Shown here: piece after piece, positions 1 through 8,376 of the stretch
Numbering within the stretch: position 1 is the first letter of the stretch
Layout of the letters: each line of letters starts with the position of its first letter
The notes under the pieces: generated by a model
Database searches by the model: none
The model's input: only the letters and a program-made list of their open reading frames with translations
Told to the model about the DNA's origin: nothing
From: Mycobacterium syngnathidarum
GTDB taxonomy: Bacteria > Actinomycetota > Actinomycetes > Mycobacteriales > Mycobacteriaceae
Reading direction: 5' to 3'
Assembly: GCF_001942625.1 (NCBI RefSeq)
Contig: NZ_MLCL01000086.1
Location: 124,001 to 188,000, forward strand
Length of the DNA: 64,000 nucleotides
Program-made: the position numbers and the translations under genes

Positions 1-372
1 GATGTCATGCGGCCCACCGCTGACCGGGGCGTCGACGACGGCGATGCCGCGTGCGGATGCACGCGCTGCGAGGGCTTCGGCCGTGCGGGGGCTGCCGGTG
101 GTGTGCAGCACGAGCACCGAGCCTTCGGCCATCTCGTCGATCAGATCCGGACACAGGTCACGCACCTGCTCGTCGGTGAACACACAGACGATCGTTACGT
201 CGGCACCCTCGACTGCCTCACGCGGCGAGCTCACCGGCTCAGCGCCGAGGTCAGCTACCGCAGTGCGCTTTTCGTCGTCACGGCCCAACGCCCGTACCTG
301 GTGTCCTGCGGTGCTCAGCCGGCGCACCATCGGTGCGCCCATGCGGCCCGCGCCAATGAAGCCGACGCGCAT
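1..372 (-). CDS. NAD(P)-dependent oxidoreductase, beta-hydroxyacid dehydrogenase family (3' end outside window)
   Basis: The N-terminal 124 residues of a 3-hydroxyisobutyrate-dehydrogenase-like protein; the rest lies beyond the left edge. The Rossmann motif VGFIGAGRMGAP is at residues 3-14 and the family substrate-binding signature DAPVSGG is at about 114-120. Members oxidise beta-hydroxy acids or reduce semialdehydes with NAD(P). The ATG at 372 shares one base with the TGA of the upstream gene (TGATG), so the two are translationally coupled. It is the last visible gene of a minus-strand operon starting at 3743 and is a diverged paralogue of the next gene. The true substrate is unknown. Confidence 0.85.
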   Translation of the reverse strand, partial: MRVGFIGAGRMGAPMVRRLSTAGHQVRALGRDDEKRTAVADLGAEPVSSPREAVEGADVTIVCVFTDEQVRDLCPDLIDEMAEGSVLVLHTTGSPRTAEALAARASARGIAVVDAPVSGGPHDI

Positions 373-1190
373 CAGCGTGGATGGTTCATGATGGCCAGGG
401 CATTGTCCGCGGCATCAAACACGGCCCCCTGCGGGGCTGAAGCGTTGTCGGCCAAGCTGGCGGCATGCCGGCAGTCCTTCTGCAGCAGTGCCCCGGCGAT
501 CGGCGCCAAGTTGTCCAACGTGCCGCCGAACATGGCGATGCTGTTGAGCGCCTTGCTGGTAGCCGAACCGCGCGTGACCACCTCGCACAGTGCCTGACGT
601 GGAACTCCCAGTGCTTCACCGAGTTCCAGTGCGCTCATGGCGGCACCCAGGTTGGCGCTGAACAACAGGTTGTTCAGGATCTTGGCGACCTGGCCGGCGC
701 CGACACCACCGAGATGCACGATCGGGTCTGCATAGGTGGCGAACACCGGACGCACCCGCTCGACGACTTCCTCGTCGCCACCGACCATCACCAGCAAGGT
801 GCCGGCGGATGCGGCTGGCTCGCCGCCACTCACCGGGGCGTCGATGACGGTAACCCCTTGTTTTGCAGCCTGTTCGGCCAGCTCCCGACAGGTGTCAGGG
901 TGCACGGTGGAGTGGATGGCGATGATGCCACCAGGGGCCAGGCCGGCCAGCACGCCGGTCTCGCCGTCGAGCACCTGGCGGACGTCGTCGTCCCCGACCA
1001 CGCACAGGCAGACGAGGTCGCTGGCGGCAGCCAGCTCGGCGGGAGAGCCTGCCGTCTTGGCCGCGGTGTCGGCGTAGGGCTCCAGGGATGCCGGACGCCG
1101 GGCCCACAGGGTGGTCTCGAAGCCACCTTCGATGATCCGTCGGGCCATCGGCGCCCCCTGGCTGCCCAGCCCGATAAATCCGACTCGCAT
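372..1190 (-). CDS. NAD(P)-dependent oxidoreductase, beta-hydroxyacid dehydrogenase family
   Basis: A 272-residue protein of normal family length. It has the dinucleotide-binding motif GFIGLGSQG (residues 4-12), the signature DAPVSGG (118-123) and the catalytic-lysine motif GQVAKILNN (Lys170, Asn173/174), so an active enzyme is expected. The family oxidises 3-hydroxyisobutyrate-like beta-hydroxy acids. I chose the ATG at 1190 over a TTG one codon earlier because the ATG gives a TGATG overlap with the hydrolase gene upstream, the same arrangement as at 372. Two adjacent paralogues in one operon suggest either two successive oxidations or a hetero-oligomer; this is inference. Confidence 0.88.
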   Translation of the reverse strand: MRVGFIGLGSQGAPMARRIIEGGFETTLWARRPASLEPYADTAAKTAGSPAELAAASDLVCLCVVGDDDVRQVLDGETGVLAGLAPGGIIAIHSTVHPDTCRELAEQAAKQGVTVIDAPVSGGEPAASAGTLLVMVGGDEEVVERVRPVFATYADPIVHLGGVGAGQVAKILNNLLFSANLGAAMSALELGEALGVPRQALCEVVTRGSATSKALNSIAMFGGTLDNLAPIAGALLQKDCRHAASLADNASAPQGAVFDAADNALAIMNHPR

Positions 1191-2071
1191 CAACCTGCCT
1201 CCACTTCCACATCGGTTTTCACGGTCTCGTGCCCGCGGTCAGCCACGCATTCGTCGGCGAACGACAGCACTGCGCGGTGGTAGCTCGCGGCGGACAGGCC
1301 CACGCTGAGGTTGTGCCCGCTTTCGGCGAGCTCACCGGTCTGTACCCGCGGTGCGGCGGTGAACATCGCGGCGATCTCGGCCAATGCCTCGGCGTCGGAT
1401 TCCCACACGTTCTCGAACTCGCCGGCGAGGAACTGCACGGGCACTTTGGTCTGTCCGGCCAAGGCCGGAAACTCTTGGCGTGACCAGGTTTTGACGACAT
1501 CTCCCTCGTATGCGGTGCCACCCGCGGACAACCCGGCGCCGATCACATCGGACGGGTAGAGCCGGGCCGGCTCCCACAGCAGTTCGCGCAGACCGCGCGG
1601 CCGGTTCACGGGTGAGGCGTCCTTCAGCAGCTGTTGCGCAGCCGGATGGTAGCGGCGGCCGGTGCCGGCCAGCGACACGCCGAGTACCTCGGGCCGGTGT
1701 ACGGCCAGGTGCAGGGCCAGTTCGCAGCCCATCGAATGGCCCAGGACGAACAGTTCTCCAGCGCCGGCGATGCGCTGAATTGCGCCGAACGCCAATGCGC
1801 CCCGCTGATCGGGGTGCACCATGGCGTCCGGGTAGGCGGCCGACGCACCGTAACCGGGACGATCCAGCGCGATCACGGTGTATCCGTGGTCGACCGCGAG
1901 ACGCAGCAGCGAGAGTTCCGGATGGCCGGGGCAGTCGAAGTACGCCGATGTGGTGGCCCCGCCGTGCAATGCGACGACAATGGCGCGCGGGTCAGGGGCC
2001 TCGGCGACCAGGGCCGACATCGGGATGCCGTCGACCATCACCACTCTGGGGTGCGGGTCTGTCTTACTCAT
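1190..2071 (-). CDS. alpha/beta hydrolase
   Basis: A 293-residue alpha/beta-hydrolase-fold protein. The oxyanion region is VALHGG (about 33-38), the nucleophile elbow is GHSMG (Ser113 at residues 111-115), and the C-terminal SGHN supplies the likely catalytic His near residue 264. There is no signal peptide, so it acts in the cytosol. Such enzymes cleave esters, thioesters or C-C bonds of beta-diketones. Its place between a thiolase-like protein and beta-hydroxyacid dehydrogenases suggests a ring- or ester-opening hydrolase in the same catabolic route. Substrate not recognisable. Confidence 0.82.
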   Translation of the reverse strand: MSKTDPHPRVVMVDGIPMSALVAEAPDPRAIVVALHGGATTSAYFDCPGHPELSLLRLAVDHGYTVIALDRPGYGASAAYPDAMVHPDQRGALAFGAIQRIAGAGELFVLGHSMGCELALHLAVHRPEVLGVSLAGTGRRYHPAAQQLLKDASPVNRPRGLRELLWEPARLYPSDVIGAGLSAGGTAYEGDVVKTWSRQEFPALAGQTKVPVQFLAGEFENVWESDAEALAEIAAMFTAAPRVQTGELAESGHNLSVGLSAASYHRAVLSFADECVADRGHETVKTDVEVEAG

Positions 2072-2087
2072 GGGGTACGTGCATGCT

Positions 2088-3743
2088 TCAGTCGTCCCTG
2101 CGCATCAGTAGCACGCCGCTCGGCGTCAGGCCGCCGCTGCTGGCCACGGCGACTTTGGCATTGGCCACCTGGCGCTCACCGGCCTCACCGCGCAGCTGGG
2201 TGACAGCCTCGTGGATCAGGCCCATGCCGTGGGTGCGGCCGTGCGAGAGCTGCCCGCCGTGGGTATTGAGCGGGATGACACCGTCGCGCGCGATGTTGTG
2301 GCCGCCGTCGAGGAAGTCCTTGGCCTCGCCGATACCGCAGAAGCCCAGGCCCTCCAGCCAGGACAGGCAGTTGAAGCTGAATCCGTCGTAGAGCTCGGCG
2401 ACGTCGACATCACTGGGGCGCAGCGAAGTTCGCGACCACATGTGTGCGCTTTGGCCCAGTACCTGCGGTTCGTGAGTGAGCGTGGTCTGGTCCCAGTCGA
2501 GCCGTTCGATGATCTGGGTGCCGACCGCCTCGAACAGGATCGGCGGCTTGGCCAGGTCCCGGGCGGCGTCGACAGCCGACACAATGACGGCGACCGCGCC
2601 GTCGCACGGCACATCGCAGTCGTAGAGACCGAACGGGGTGGTGATCATGCGGGCCGACAGATAGTCGTCCATGGTCATCGGATCGCGGTAGATGGCGGTC
2701 GGGTTCAACGCGGCGTTGGCGCGTTGGTTCAGCGCGATCCAGCCGAGCGTTTCGCGGGTGGTGCCGTACCGGTCGAAGTGGCGACCGGCGTTCTGCGCCA
2801 ACGTGTGTGCGGCCGAGGTCGACCCGAACGGGTGCTGCCAGCTGTCGCTGCGGCCGCCCATCGGAGGGGACATCTTGCCCTCCTTGACCAGCTGGCCGAA
2901 CGTCGCCTCCCACAGCGTGCGGAAGCACAGCACGTGCCGCGCCAGGCCGGTGGCCACGGCCATCATCGCCGCGATCACCGAGCCACCCGGACCGAAGGTG
3001 TCCATGCCGCCGTTGATCCACGTCGGCCGGAGTCCGAGCGCACCCTCCAGTGCGGTCACCCCGCCCTCGCCCATGCCCGCGATGGCCAGCCCCGGATAGG
3101 TGGAGAGACCGTCGATGTCATCGAACGTCAAACCGGCGTCGGCGACGGCTTTTTCGGCCGCATCGATGGTCAGCGACAGCGGCGGCACCATCTGGCGGCG
3201 ACCGATCTTGGACATCCCGATTCCGGTGATGGCCGAGTGGTCCTCGAACTTGGCCTTGGTCAGCATGGGGCGAACAAATTTGGCGATGTCCTGAGGCGCC
3301 ACGGGTTCGGCCACCTGCGGGGTAGCGCTGGTGTCCGTCGATGGCTTGAACACCGGCAGCCAGACATCTTCGACGTGCTGGAAGTCGACCTCTACCGGCA
3401 TGCCGAGCTTGAGGTCCTCGGAGTCGCAGTCGACGATGTTGGTGGTCAGCCGGACCCGGGGATCTTCGGCGATGGCCACCTCGGCCACCACGTACGGCGG
3501 TGGCAGGTCAGGGAACCCGAACCGGTGGTTGACCGTGAACCCGGCGAGCGAACCGCGCCCGGACACGTCGCGCACGCCCATGTTGTGGCTACGGCAGTAC
3601 CGGCAGACCGGTTGCGGCGGATGGATGAGGGCGCTGCAGTCCTGGCACTCCTGGATTCGCAGCACCCCGTCGGCGCCCGCGGTCCAGAAGTACTCGTTGA
3701 GCGTGGTGACCGTCGGGAGCGGACGTCCCGGTATCTGTGACAA
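2088..3743 (-). CDS. DUF35 OB-fold / thiolase-like (lipid-transfer protein) fusion
   Basis: 551 residues combining two usually separate proteins. Residues 1-140 are a DUF35-type zinc ribbon (Cys33, Cys36, Cys47, Cys50) plus OB fold. Residues 165-551 are a thiolase-fold domain of the SCPx/Ltp type, including the YDGFSF motif near the C-terminal half. In steroid degradation, DUF35 domains pair with Ltp-type aldolases that split a beta-hydroxyacyl-CoA side chain; here both are one chain. The start is TTG at 3743 with GGAG 5 nt upstream; no ATG lies in a suitable place. It is the first gene of the operon running down to position 1. It may be a retro-aldolase or a thiolase; a retro-aldolase is favoured by the DUF35 partner. 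Confidence 0.85.
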   Translation of the reverse strand: MSQIPGRPLPTVTTLNEYFWTAGADGVLRIQECQDCSALIHPPQPVCRYCRSHNMGVRDVSGRGSLAGFTVNHRFGFPDLPPPYVVAEVAIAEDPRVRLTTNIVDCDSEDLKLGMPVEVDFQHVEDVWLPVFKPSTDTSATPQVAEPVAPQDIAKFVRPMLTKAKFEDHSAITGIGMSKIGRRQMVPPLSLTIDAAEKAVADAGLTFDDIDGLSTYPGLAIAGMGEGGVTALEGALGLRPTWINGGMDTFGPGGSVIAAMMAVATGLARHVLCFRTLWEATFGQLVKEGKMSPPMGGRSDSWQHPFGSTSAAHTLAQNAGRHFDRYGTTRETLGWIALNQRANAALNPTAIYRDPMTMDDYLSARMITTPFGLYDCDVPCDGAVAVIVSAVDAARDLAKPPILFEAVGTQIIERLDWDQTTLTHEPQVLGQSAHMWSRTSLRPSDVDVAELYDGFSFNCLSWLEGLGFCGIGEAKDFLDGGHNIARDGVIPLNTHGGQLSHGRTHGMGLIHEAVTQLRGEAGERQVANAKVAVASSGGLTPSGVLLMRRDD

Positions 3744-3777
3744 CTCGACTCCGGTGGTAAGCGGGTTATTCTGTGTG

Positions 3778-3792
3778 GAGAATCACGTTACC
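3778..3792. promoter_or_regulatory. candidate operator, GAGAAT-N3-ATTCTC family (weak member)
   Basis: GAGAAT-CAC-GTTACC. It has a perfect left half-site and 4 of 6 matches on the right, and lies 35 bp upstream of the TTG start at 3743. It belongs to the family repeated upstream of many operons in this window. Confidence 0.4.
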
Positions 3793-3827
3793 AGTTTCCG
3801 GGATCGGTGATCCATACCCCTGTGCGC

Positions 3828-4049
3828 TCAGCCGGCCTCACGCGCGGTGCGTGTGTCCGTCAGCTCGATGATGGCGTGTACCGGGCAGTCCAGCAGGGCG
3901 CGTCGCACCGCATCCTGGTCGGCCTCGGGGATGTTGCCGTCGCCTTTGAGCACGGCGTAGCCCCAGTCATCCAGCGGGAAGTACTCCGGCGCGTGTTTGG
4001 CGCACAGCCCGAAGCCATCGCACAACGTGCGGTCCAGCTTGATCTTCAT
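3828..4049 (-). CDS. single-cluster ferredoxin, [3Fe-4S] type
   Basis: A 73-residue ferredoxin with cysteines at C10-DGFGL-C16 and C55-P. The usual second-position cysteine is replaced by Phe13, so a [3Fe-4S] cluster is most likely, as in mycobacterial P450 redox partners. The start is the ATG at 4049, which overlaps the stop of the upstream flavoprotein gene (ATGA). The longer in-frame extension is not needed. The tight coupling to a NuoF-like flavoprotein suggests the pair is an NADH-to-ferredoxin relay that could feed the P450s or the Rieske protein of this window (inference). Confidence 0.88.
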   Translation of the reverse strand: MKIKLDRTLCDGFGLCAKHAPEYFPLDDWGYAVLKGDGNIPEADQDAVRRALLDCPVHAIIELTDTRTAREAG

Positions 4050-5347
4050 ACCGCCACCACCGCCTCCAGAGACTCCACTTCGTATGGCCGCGCCGCGGTG
4101 AAAGCGCCGGAACGGCAGGTCTGGCAGCCATTTTCGAGGTGACGCTGCACGAGGTCGGGGAACTGGGCGAGCAGGCTGGCTGCCACGTTCGCGGCACCGT
4201 CGAGGGTTGCGCACGCGCCACGACCGCGCAGCACCACTGACCAGCGCTTGAGCCGGTCAAGGTCCTCGGCGGTGGCGTTGCCGTCACGCAGTCCGGTGGC
4301 GACCGCGGCCATCGCTGCCGTCCCGTTGAAACACGAGCCGCACTGGCCGGCATTCTCCCGGTCGAAGTAGGCCAGCACAGACGCAGCGACCGCAACCGGG
4401 CAGTCATCGGTGAGAATGCCGATCGCGCCGCAGCCCAGCCCGCTGCCCAGCGTCCGTACCGATCCGTGATCCAGTGTGGTCCCGACGATGTCGCGGTTGA
4501 CCAAGCCGGCGAAGTATCCACCCATCAGCGCGCCGCGAACGTGGTCCGGGGACACCCCGTGCAGGGTCAGCAGATCGGCGAACGGGATGCCGTGCGGAAG
4601 TTCGTAGAGCGCCGGCGGGCGGCCGGCGCCGGTGATCGTGGCCAGGAAAGTGCCGGGGCAGGACTCGGTGCCCAGTTCGCGGAACGACTGCGCTCCGTGC
4701 TGGTGGAGATATGCCAGGTGGGCCAACGTCTCGACATTGCTGATCAGCGTGGGCTTGCCGGCCACGCCCTCTTCGAACGGGCGCGGCGGTTTGTCGGTCG
4801 GCTTGGCCGGTCCGCCGTTGACCACGTGCACGGCAGCGGATTCCTCACCCGCCACGTAACCCGGTGTCACGGTGACCAATTCGATGCTGGGACGGTCCAG
4901 GTCGCCAGGCAGTTCGGCCAGCGCACGTTCCACACACTCGGCGGCATGCGCATCCGACACATACACCACGGCGCGATCGGCGCCGACAACCCCTGCCGCC
5001 AGCCGCAGGCCGTCGAGCACGGCATGCGGGCGGTTGCGCAGCAACCAGCGATCCTTGATCGAGGCGGGCTCGCCCTCCTCCCCGTTGGCGATCACCACGG
5101 AGCCGGCCCTGGCCTCGCCGCCCTGCCGGCCGTTGTCACGCACGGTGCGCAGCTTCACCGCCATGGGGAAGGCCGCACCGCCACGGCCGAGCAATCCGCT
5201 GGCCTGCACCTCGTTCAGAAGATGTTCCGGATCCGCAAGGGGCGCATAGCCCCCGGCAGTCCGGTAGGCCTCGAGAGACTCCGGCCCGTCGCGCAGTAGC
5301 CGCGGGGTGATCCCCGGCCATGCGGCGACCGTGAGTTCGGCTGTCAT
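4046..5347 (-). CDS. NuoF-like NADH/FMN flavoprotein, probable ferredoxin reductase
   Basis: 433 residues matching the 51-kDa (NuoF) subunit fold. It has the FMN-binding GRGGAAFP (about 54-61), NGEEGEPASIKDR (89-101), GYVAGEES (163-170, the NADH-site region), an SLBB-like middle section and a C-terminal iron-sulphur region. In NuoF the [4Fe-4S] ligands are C-x2-C-x2-C and one later Cys. Here the first is Ala333, leaving Cys336, Cys339 and Cys379; an extra CQTC follows at 408-411. No NuoE or other complex I genes are nearby. The partner is the ferredoxin that overlaps its stop. The ATG at 5347 is preceded by GGGAT 7 nt upstream; a GTG at 5353 is equally usable. Confidence 0.82.
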   Translation of the reverse strand: MTAELTVAAWPGITPRLLRDGPESLEAYRTAGGYAPLADPEHLLNEVQASGLLGRGGAAFPMAVKLRTVRDNGRQGGEARAGSVVIANGEEGEPASIKDRWLLRNRPHAVLDGLRLAAGVVGADRAVVYVSDAHAAECVERALAELPGDLDRPSIELVTVTPGYVAGEESAAVHVVNGGPAKPTDKPPRPFEEGVAGKPTLISNVETLAHLAYLHQHGAQSFRELGTESCPGTFLATITGAGRPPALYELPHGIPFADLLTLHGVSPDHVRGALMGGYFAGLVNRDIVGTTLDHGSVRTLGSGLGCGAIGILTDDCPVAVAASVLAYFDRENAGQCGSCFNGTAAMAAVATGLRDGNATAEDLDRLKRWSVVLRGRGACATLDGAANVAASLLAQFPDLVQRHLENGCQTCRSGAFTAARPYEVESLEAVVAV

Positions 5348-5380
5348 GGTCACATCCCGTCCCCGGCTAGGCTTACCGGT

Positions 5381-5854
5381 ATGAGAACTGCGGTGGTGCG
5401 CGTCGGAGTGGATCCGGCTGGTGAGCTCGGGGCGCAGGAGCTATCCGAGGGCATGGCAACACTCCGTGACTTGCTGGGTGTGCGCGGTGCCGAGGTGCTG
5501 GACAACCAGCTCGCCGGACTCCCCGCGCATCGTCGCGAGGTCGAGGTGCTGATCGCCGGAGACGACGCACCAGAGCTGCAGATCATTGCGATGGAGCTGT
5601 GCGCCAAGGCGTTTGGCACCGCACCCACGCCCGGCGTGGTCACTTTCGTCAGCCGCGGGACCGACGAGGATGCCCGCGGCGTACTGGCCGGATTCGGCCT
5701 GTCGGGTGACATCGTGCGCTCCGTCGATGACGAGGGCTGGGATGTGGTGACGGTGACCCTGGACAAGGCTGACCTGACACGCATCCCGGAAAGCCGCATC
5801 CATACCGCCCTGGAGGCTTCGCTGAACTGCGAGGTGCACATCCGCACGGTGTGA
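5381..5854 (+). CDS. conserved hypothetical protein, 157 aa
   Basis: A 157-residue soluble protein that I do not recognise. It has no signal peptide or membrane segment. It looks like an alpha/beta protein with regularly alternating hydrophobic strands (VRVGVD, VEVLIAG, GVVTFVSRG, WDVVTVTLD). There is one Cys in the middle (MELCAKAF) and one near the C-terminus (SLNCEVHI). The gene is divergent from the NuoF-like gene with about 33 bp between the two start codons, so they probably share a promoter region. Codon usage resembles its neighbours. No function is proposed. Confidence 0.72.
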   Translation: MRTAVVRVGVDPAGELGAQELSEGMATLRDLLGVRGAEVLDNQLAGLPAHRREVEVLIAGDDAPELQIIAMELCAKAFGTAPTPGVVTFVSRGTDEDARGVLAGFGLSGDIVRSVDDEGWDVVTVTLDKADLTRIPESRIHTALEASLNCEVHIRTV

Positions 5855-5877
5855 CACGCGGGCAGCGCGTACCGCCG

Positions 5878-6807
5878 TCACGACGACCTCAGGAAGTCGA
5901 TGATCGCCGGGGCCGCCTGAACCCAAGTGTCGAACAGGCAGAACGTCTTGCCGCCGCTCTGTGCGAACTTCTCGCCGGCACGCTCCCACGCGTCCTCGGG
6001 CCAGGGCGGATCGATCAGCTTGGAACCCTTGATCAGGCAACTCACTTCGAGCGAGGTGCGCTTGGGGTGATCCCAGTCGTTCTCGCCGCCACGGATGATC
6101 AAGGTGGGCACGGTGATGTTGTCGAACATCTCGTCGGGGACACCCGGGATGGTCTGGCCCGGCTTCGACACGAACGCGTTGAGCCACCGCAGCATGACTT
6201 TGAGGAACTCGTCGGCGTCGAGGTCGAGCAGACGCTGCCGGTTCGCGGGGTTCTCCGCGATCCGCTCGCGCCACTCGGGCACATTCAGCAGGCCTTCGAT
6301 GCCGAGACCGCGTACCGCCAGGATGCTCGGGGTGACGTAGTGGCCGCCGAGGACGAATGAACCGTACACGCCACCGACGATGTTCCACACCACCAGTTTT
6401 CGAACGATCTCCGGATACAGCATGGTGGTCAGCATCGAGTCACGTGCGCCGCCGGAGCCACCGAGGATGAAGCACGGTCCGACGTCCAGGGCGGTGATCA
6501 GTCGGTACAGCGTCTCGGCCCGCATGTGTGATTCGCTCTGGCCGTAGAACTGCACGTCTGATCTGCCGCAATTCGGCCGGTCCCACAGCAGAACCCGGTA
6601 GCCGCCCGCGACCAGGGCTTCTGCCAGCGGTCGCAGACCAGGAATGTCCTTGCTGAACCGGCCGCCGGGCGTCAGGGCGATGAAATCACCTTTGTCGCCG
6701 AGGATTTCGTAGACGACGTTGCCGCCGTTGATCTCCATGGTCTTCTCGCCGGGCTTGAGCTGCGGAACTGCAGCCAGGGCTGTTGATTCGCTCGCAAGCT
6801 CGCTCAT
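5878..6807 (-). CDS. alpha/beta hydrolase
   Basis: A 309-residue alpha/beta hydrolase. The oxyanion region is LTPGGR (45-50), followed by VLLWDRPNCGRSD (72-84). The nucleophile elbow is GGSGG (Ser118), and the acid region is IIRGGENDWDHP. There is no signal peptide. The ATG at 6807 overlaps the stop of the Rieske gene (TGATG), which fixes the start; a longer reading through the Rieske gene is rejected. It is the last gene of a four-gene minus-strand operon (9501 to 5878). The family includes meta-cleavage-product and other C-C or ester hydrolases. Substrate not identifiable. Confidence 0.83.
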   Translation of the reverse strand: MSELASESTALAAVPQLKPGEKTMEINGGNVVYEILGDKGDFIALTPGGRFSKDIPGLRPLAEALVAGGYRVLLWDRPNCGRSDVQFYGQSESHMRAETLYRLITALDVGPCFILGGSGGARDSMLTTMLYPEIVRKLVVWNIVGGVYGSFVLGGHYVTPSILAVRGLGIEGLLNVPEWRERIAENPANRQRLLDLDADEFLKVMLRWLNAFVSKPGQTIPGVPDEMFDNITVPTLIIRGGENDWDHPKRTSLEVSCLIKGSKLIDPPWPEDAWERAGEKFAQSGGKTFCLFDTWVQAAPAIIDFLRSS

Positions 6808-7199
6808 CAGGCCATCACCAACACATCTTCTCCAACCACACGGACCGGGTAGGTACGGATACTCCATTCCGGCTTCACCGCGGTGGTGCCGGTTGCCAGC
6901 TCGAAACCCCATTGGTGCCAAGGGCAGTAGATGAACTCCTTGTCGCGCACCATCACTGCGTCGCCGGGTACCTCGTCGTCGACCACCGTGCGCCCGCGGG
7001 CACGGCCCGAACACAGCGGACCGCCCTCGTGCGGACAGTAGTTGGCGATGGCATAGAACGTCCCGTTGACGTTGTAGACGCCGACGCCGTGGCGACCGAT
7101 CGGCACGAGTTTGTGTGTGCCGGGCGGGATCTCGTCGACGGTGGCCACGACGTGCTCGCGTCCTTGCGCGAGCCGCGGGCGCTTTTCGGGTTGGCCCAT
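6807..7199 (-). CDS. Rieske [2Fe-2S] ferredoxin-like protein
   Basis: A 130-residue protein made of a single Rieske domain. The cluster ligands are C55-P-H57 and C92-PW-H95 in the boxes CPHEGGPL and CPWHQWGF. No oxygenase catalytic domain follows, so it is an electron carrier or a small Rieske subunit, not a complete ring hydroxylase. It lies between an amidohydrolase and an alpha/beta hydrolase with 1-bp gaps or overlaps, so it is co-transcribed with them. No Rieske oxygenase large subunit is present in the window, so its acceptor is unclear. Confidence 0.9.
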   Translation of the reverse strand: MGQPEKRPRLAQGREHVVATVDEIPPGTHKLVPIGRHGVGVYNVNGTFYAIANYCPHEGGPLCSGRARGRTVVDDEVPGDAVMVRDKEFIYCPWHQWGFELATGTTAVKPEWSIRTYPVRVVGEDVLVMA

Positions 7200-7200
7200 C

Positions 7201-8355
7201 TCAGAACACCCGGGCCTGTCCCTCGAGGACCGGGACGGTCTCGGGCAGCTTGTAGGTCTCTATCCCGTTGCGGAACATGATGGCCTCGCGCGCGTGCTCG
7301 GGCAGGTGCTTGACCAGCCAGCGCGGGTCATCGAAGGTCCAGTGCGGGTAGTCGCTGGAGTACAGCAGGATCTTCTCGCATTCCATCCATTCGAAGGCCC
7401 GGGACAGTTCGGTCTTGTCCTCGGGGTAATCCAATGGCTGGGTGGTGAACTTGATGTGGTCCTTGACGTACTCGGATGGCTTGCGCTTGATGTCCATCCA
7501 GGACTTGCGGGCTTCGTAGATGGCGTCCATGCGCCACATCAGCGGCAGGATCCAGGTGAAGGCGTGCTCGACGAACACGATGCGCAGTGTCGGGAACCGG
7601 TCGAAGACCCCGTCGAAGATCAGGCTCATCACCTGATTGGCCGCCAACAGCGAGTAGCTGACCATGAAATCGTGGTTGTAGCTGGGCAGGCCGACCGGTG
7701 GTGCCGGCAGGGTCTCGTATTCACCCCGGGACAGGTGACAGCTCACCGTGATGTCGTGCTTGGTGGCCGCGGCCCAGATCGGGTCGTACTTCGGGTCACC
7801 CCACGACGGACGTGGCTCGGCCTTCATCAGAACCTGGGCCATATACGGGTGTTCGGCCCACTGTTCGATCTCGGCTACTGCGGTCTGCGGCTCCTCGATG
7901 GCGACACAGATGGATCCCCGCCAGCGTTCATGCCAGTTGTTGTGACTGTCCAGCCAGTGATTGGCCAGCCATAGGTTGACCGCGGTGCAGTAAGCCGCGG
8001 TCGCTTCGCCGAGGCGGTGCTCGGAGTGGGTCGGCTCCAGAATCGCGATGTCGGAGCCGGCCTCCATGATGAGCTGGCGCAACGCCATATCCGGGTCGCT
8101 GCAGGCGAACTCACCGTCGGGTGGGAAGGCGTCCACACGCATGGCGTAGGCATGCGCGTAATCGGGTGCGTCGTAGTAGATCTGCTCACCGACCTTGTGG
8201 CTCAAGAAGTACTTGCTGCGCCACGGCTCGGGGATGTAGTCGATCAGCTCGCCGCGGCGCGGCATCGGGTGCACGTCGGAGTCGACGCACCGAATCGCGA
8301 TCCGCTCTTTCGCCGGCACCCGCGGGTTCGTCGTGACTGGCTGTGTGGTCGTCAT
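7201..8355 (-). CDS. amidohydrolase-2 family metal-dependent hydrolase/decarboxylase
   Basis: 384 residues with the TIM-barrel amidohydrolase-2 signatures: N-terminal metal site DSDVHP (Asp27, His29), CHLSRGE (His207), FVEHAF (His264) and the C-terminal catalytic Asp in SSDYPHW (Asp335). The family includes aromatic-acid decarboxylases such as gamma-resorcylate decarboxylase and other non-oxidative lyases or hydrolases. All the metal and catalytic residues expected are present, unlike in the neighbouring paralogue. Gene 8377..9501 lies immediately upstream in the same operon, so the two may form a complex. Confidence 0.86.
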   Translation of the reverse strand: MTTTQPVTTNPRVPAKERIAIRCVDSDVHPMPRRGELIDYIPEPWRSKYFLSHKVGEQIYYDAPDYAHAYAMRVDAFPPDGEFACSDPDMALRQLIMEAGSDIAILEPTHSEHRLGEATAAYCTAVNLWLANHWLDSHNNWHERWRGSICVAIEEPQTAVAEIEQWAEHPYMAQVLMKAEPRPSWGDPKYDPIWAAATKHDITVSCHLSRGEYETLPAPPVGLPSYNHDFMVSYSLLAANQVMSLIFDGVFDRFPTLRIVFVEHAFTWILPLMWRMDAIYEARKSWMDIKRKPSEYVKDHIKFTTQPLDYPEDKTELSRAFEWMECEKILLYSSDYPHWTFDDPRWLVKHLPEHAREAIMFRNGIETYKLPETVPVLEGQARVF

Positions 8356-8376
8356 CAGGGCCTCCCTCAGCTGCCT

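Noticed and set aside
2211..3740. 509-codon open frame on the plus strand
   Set aside because: Antisense to the DUF35-thiolase fusion; no motif, skewed composition.
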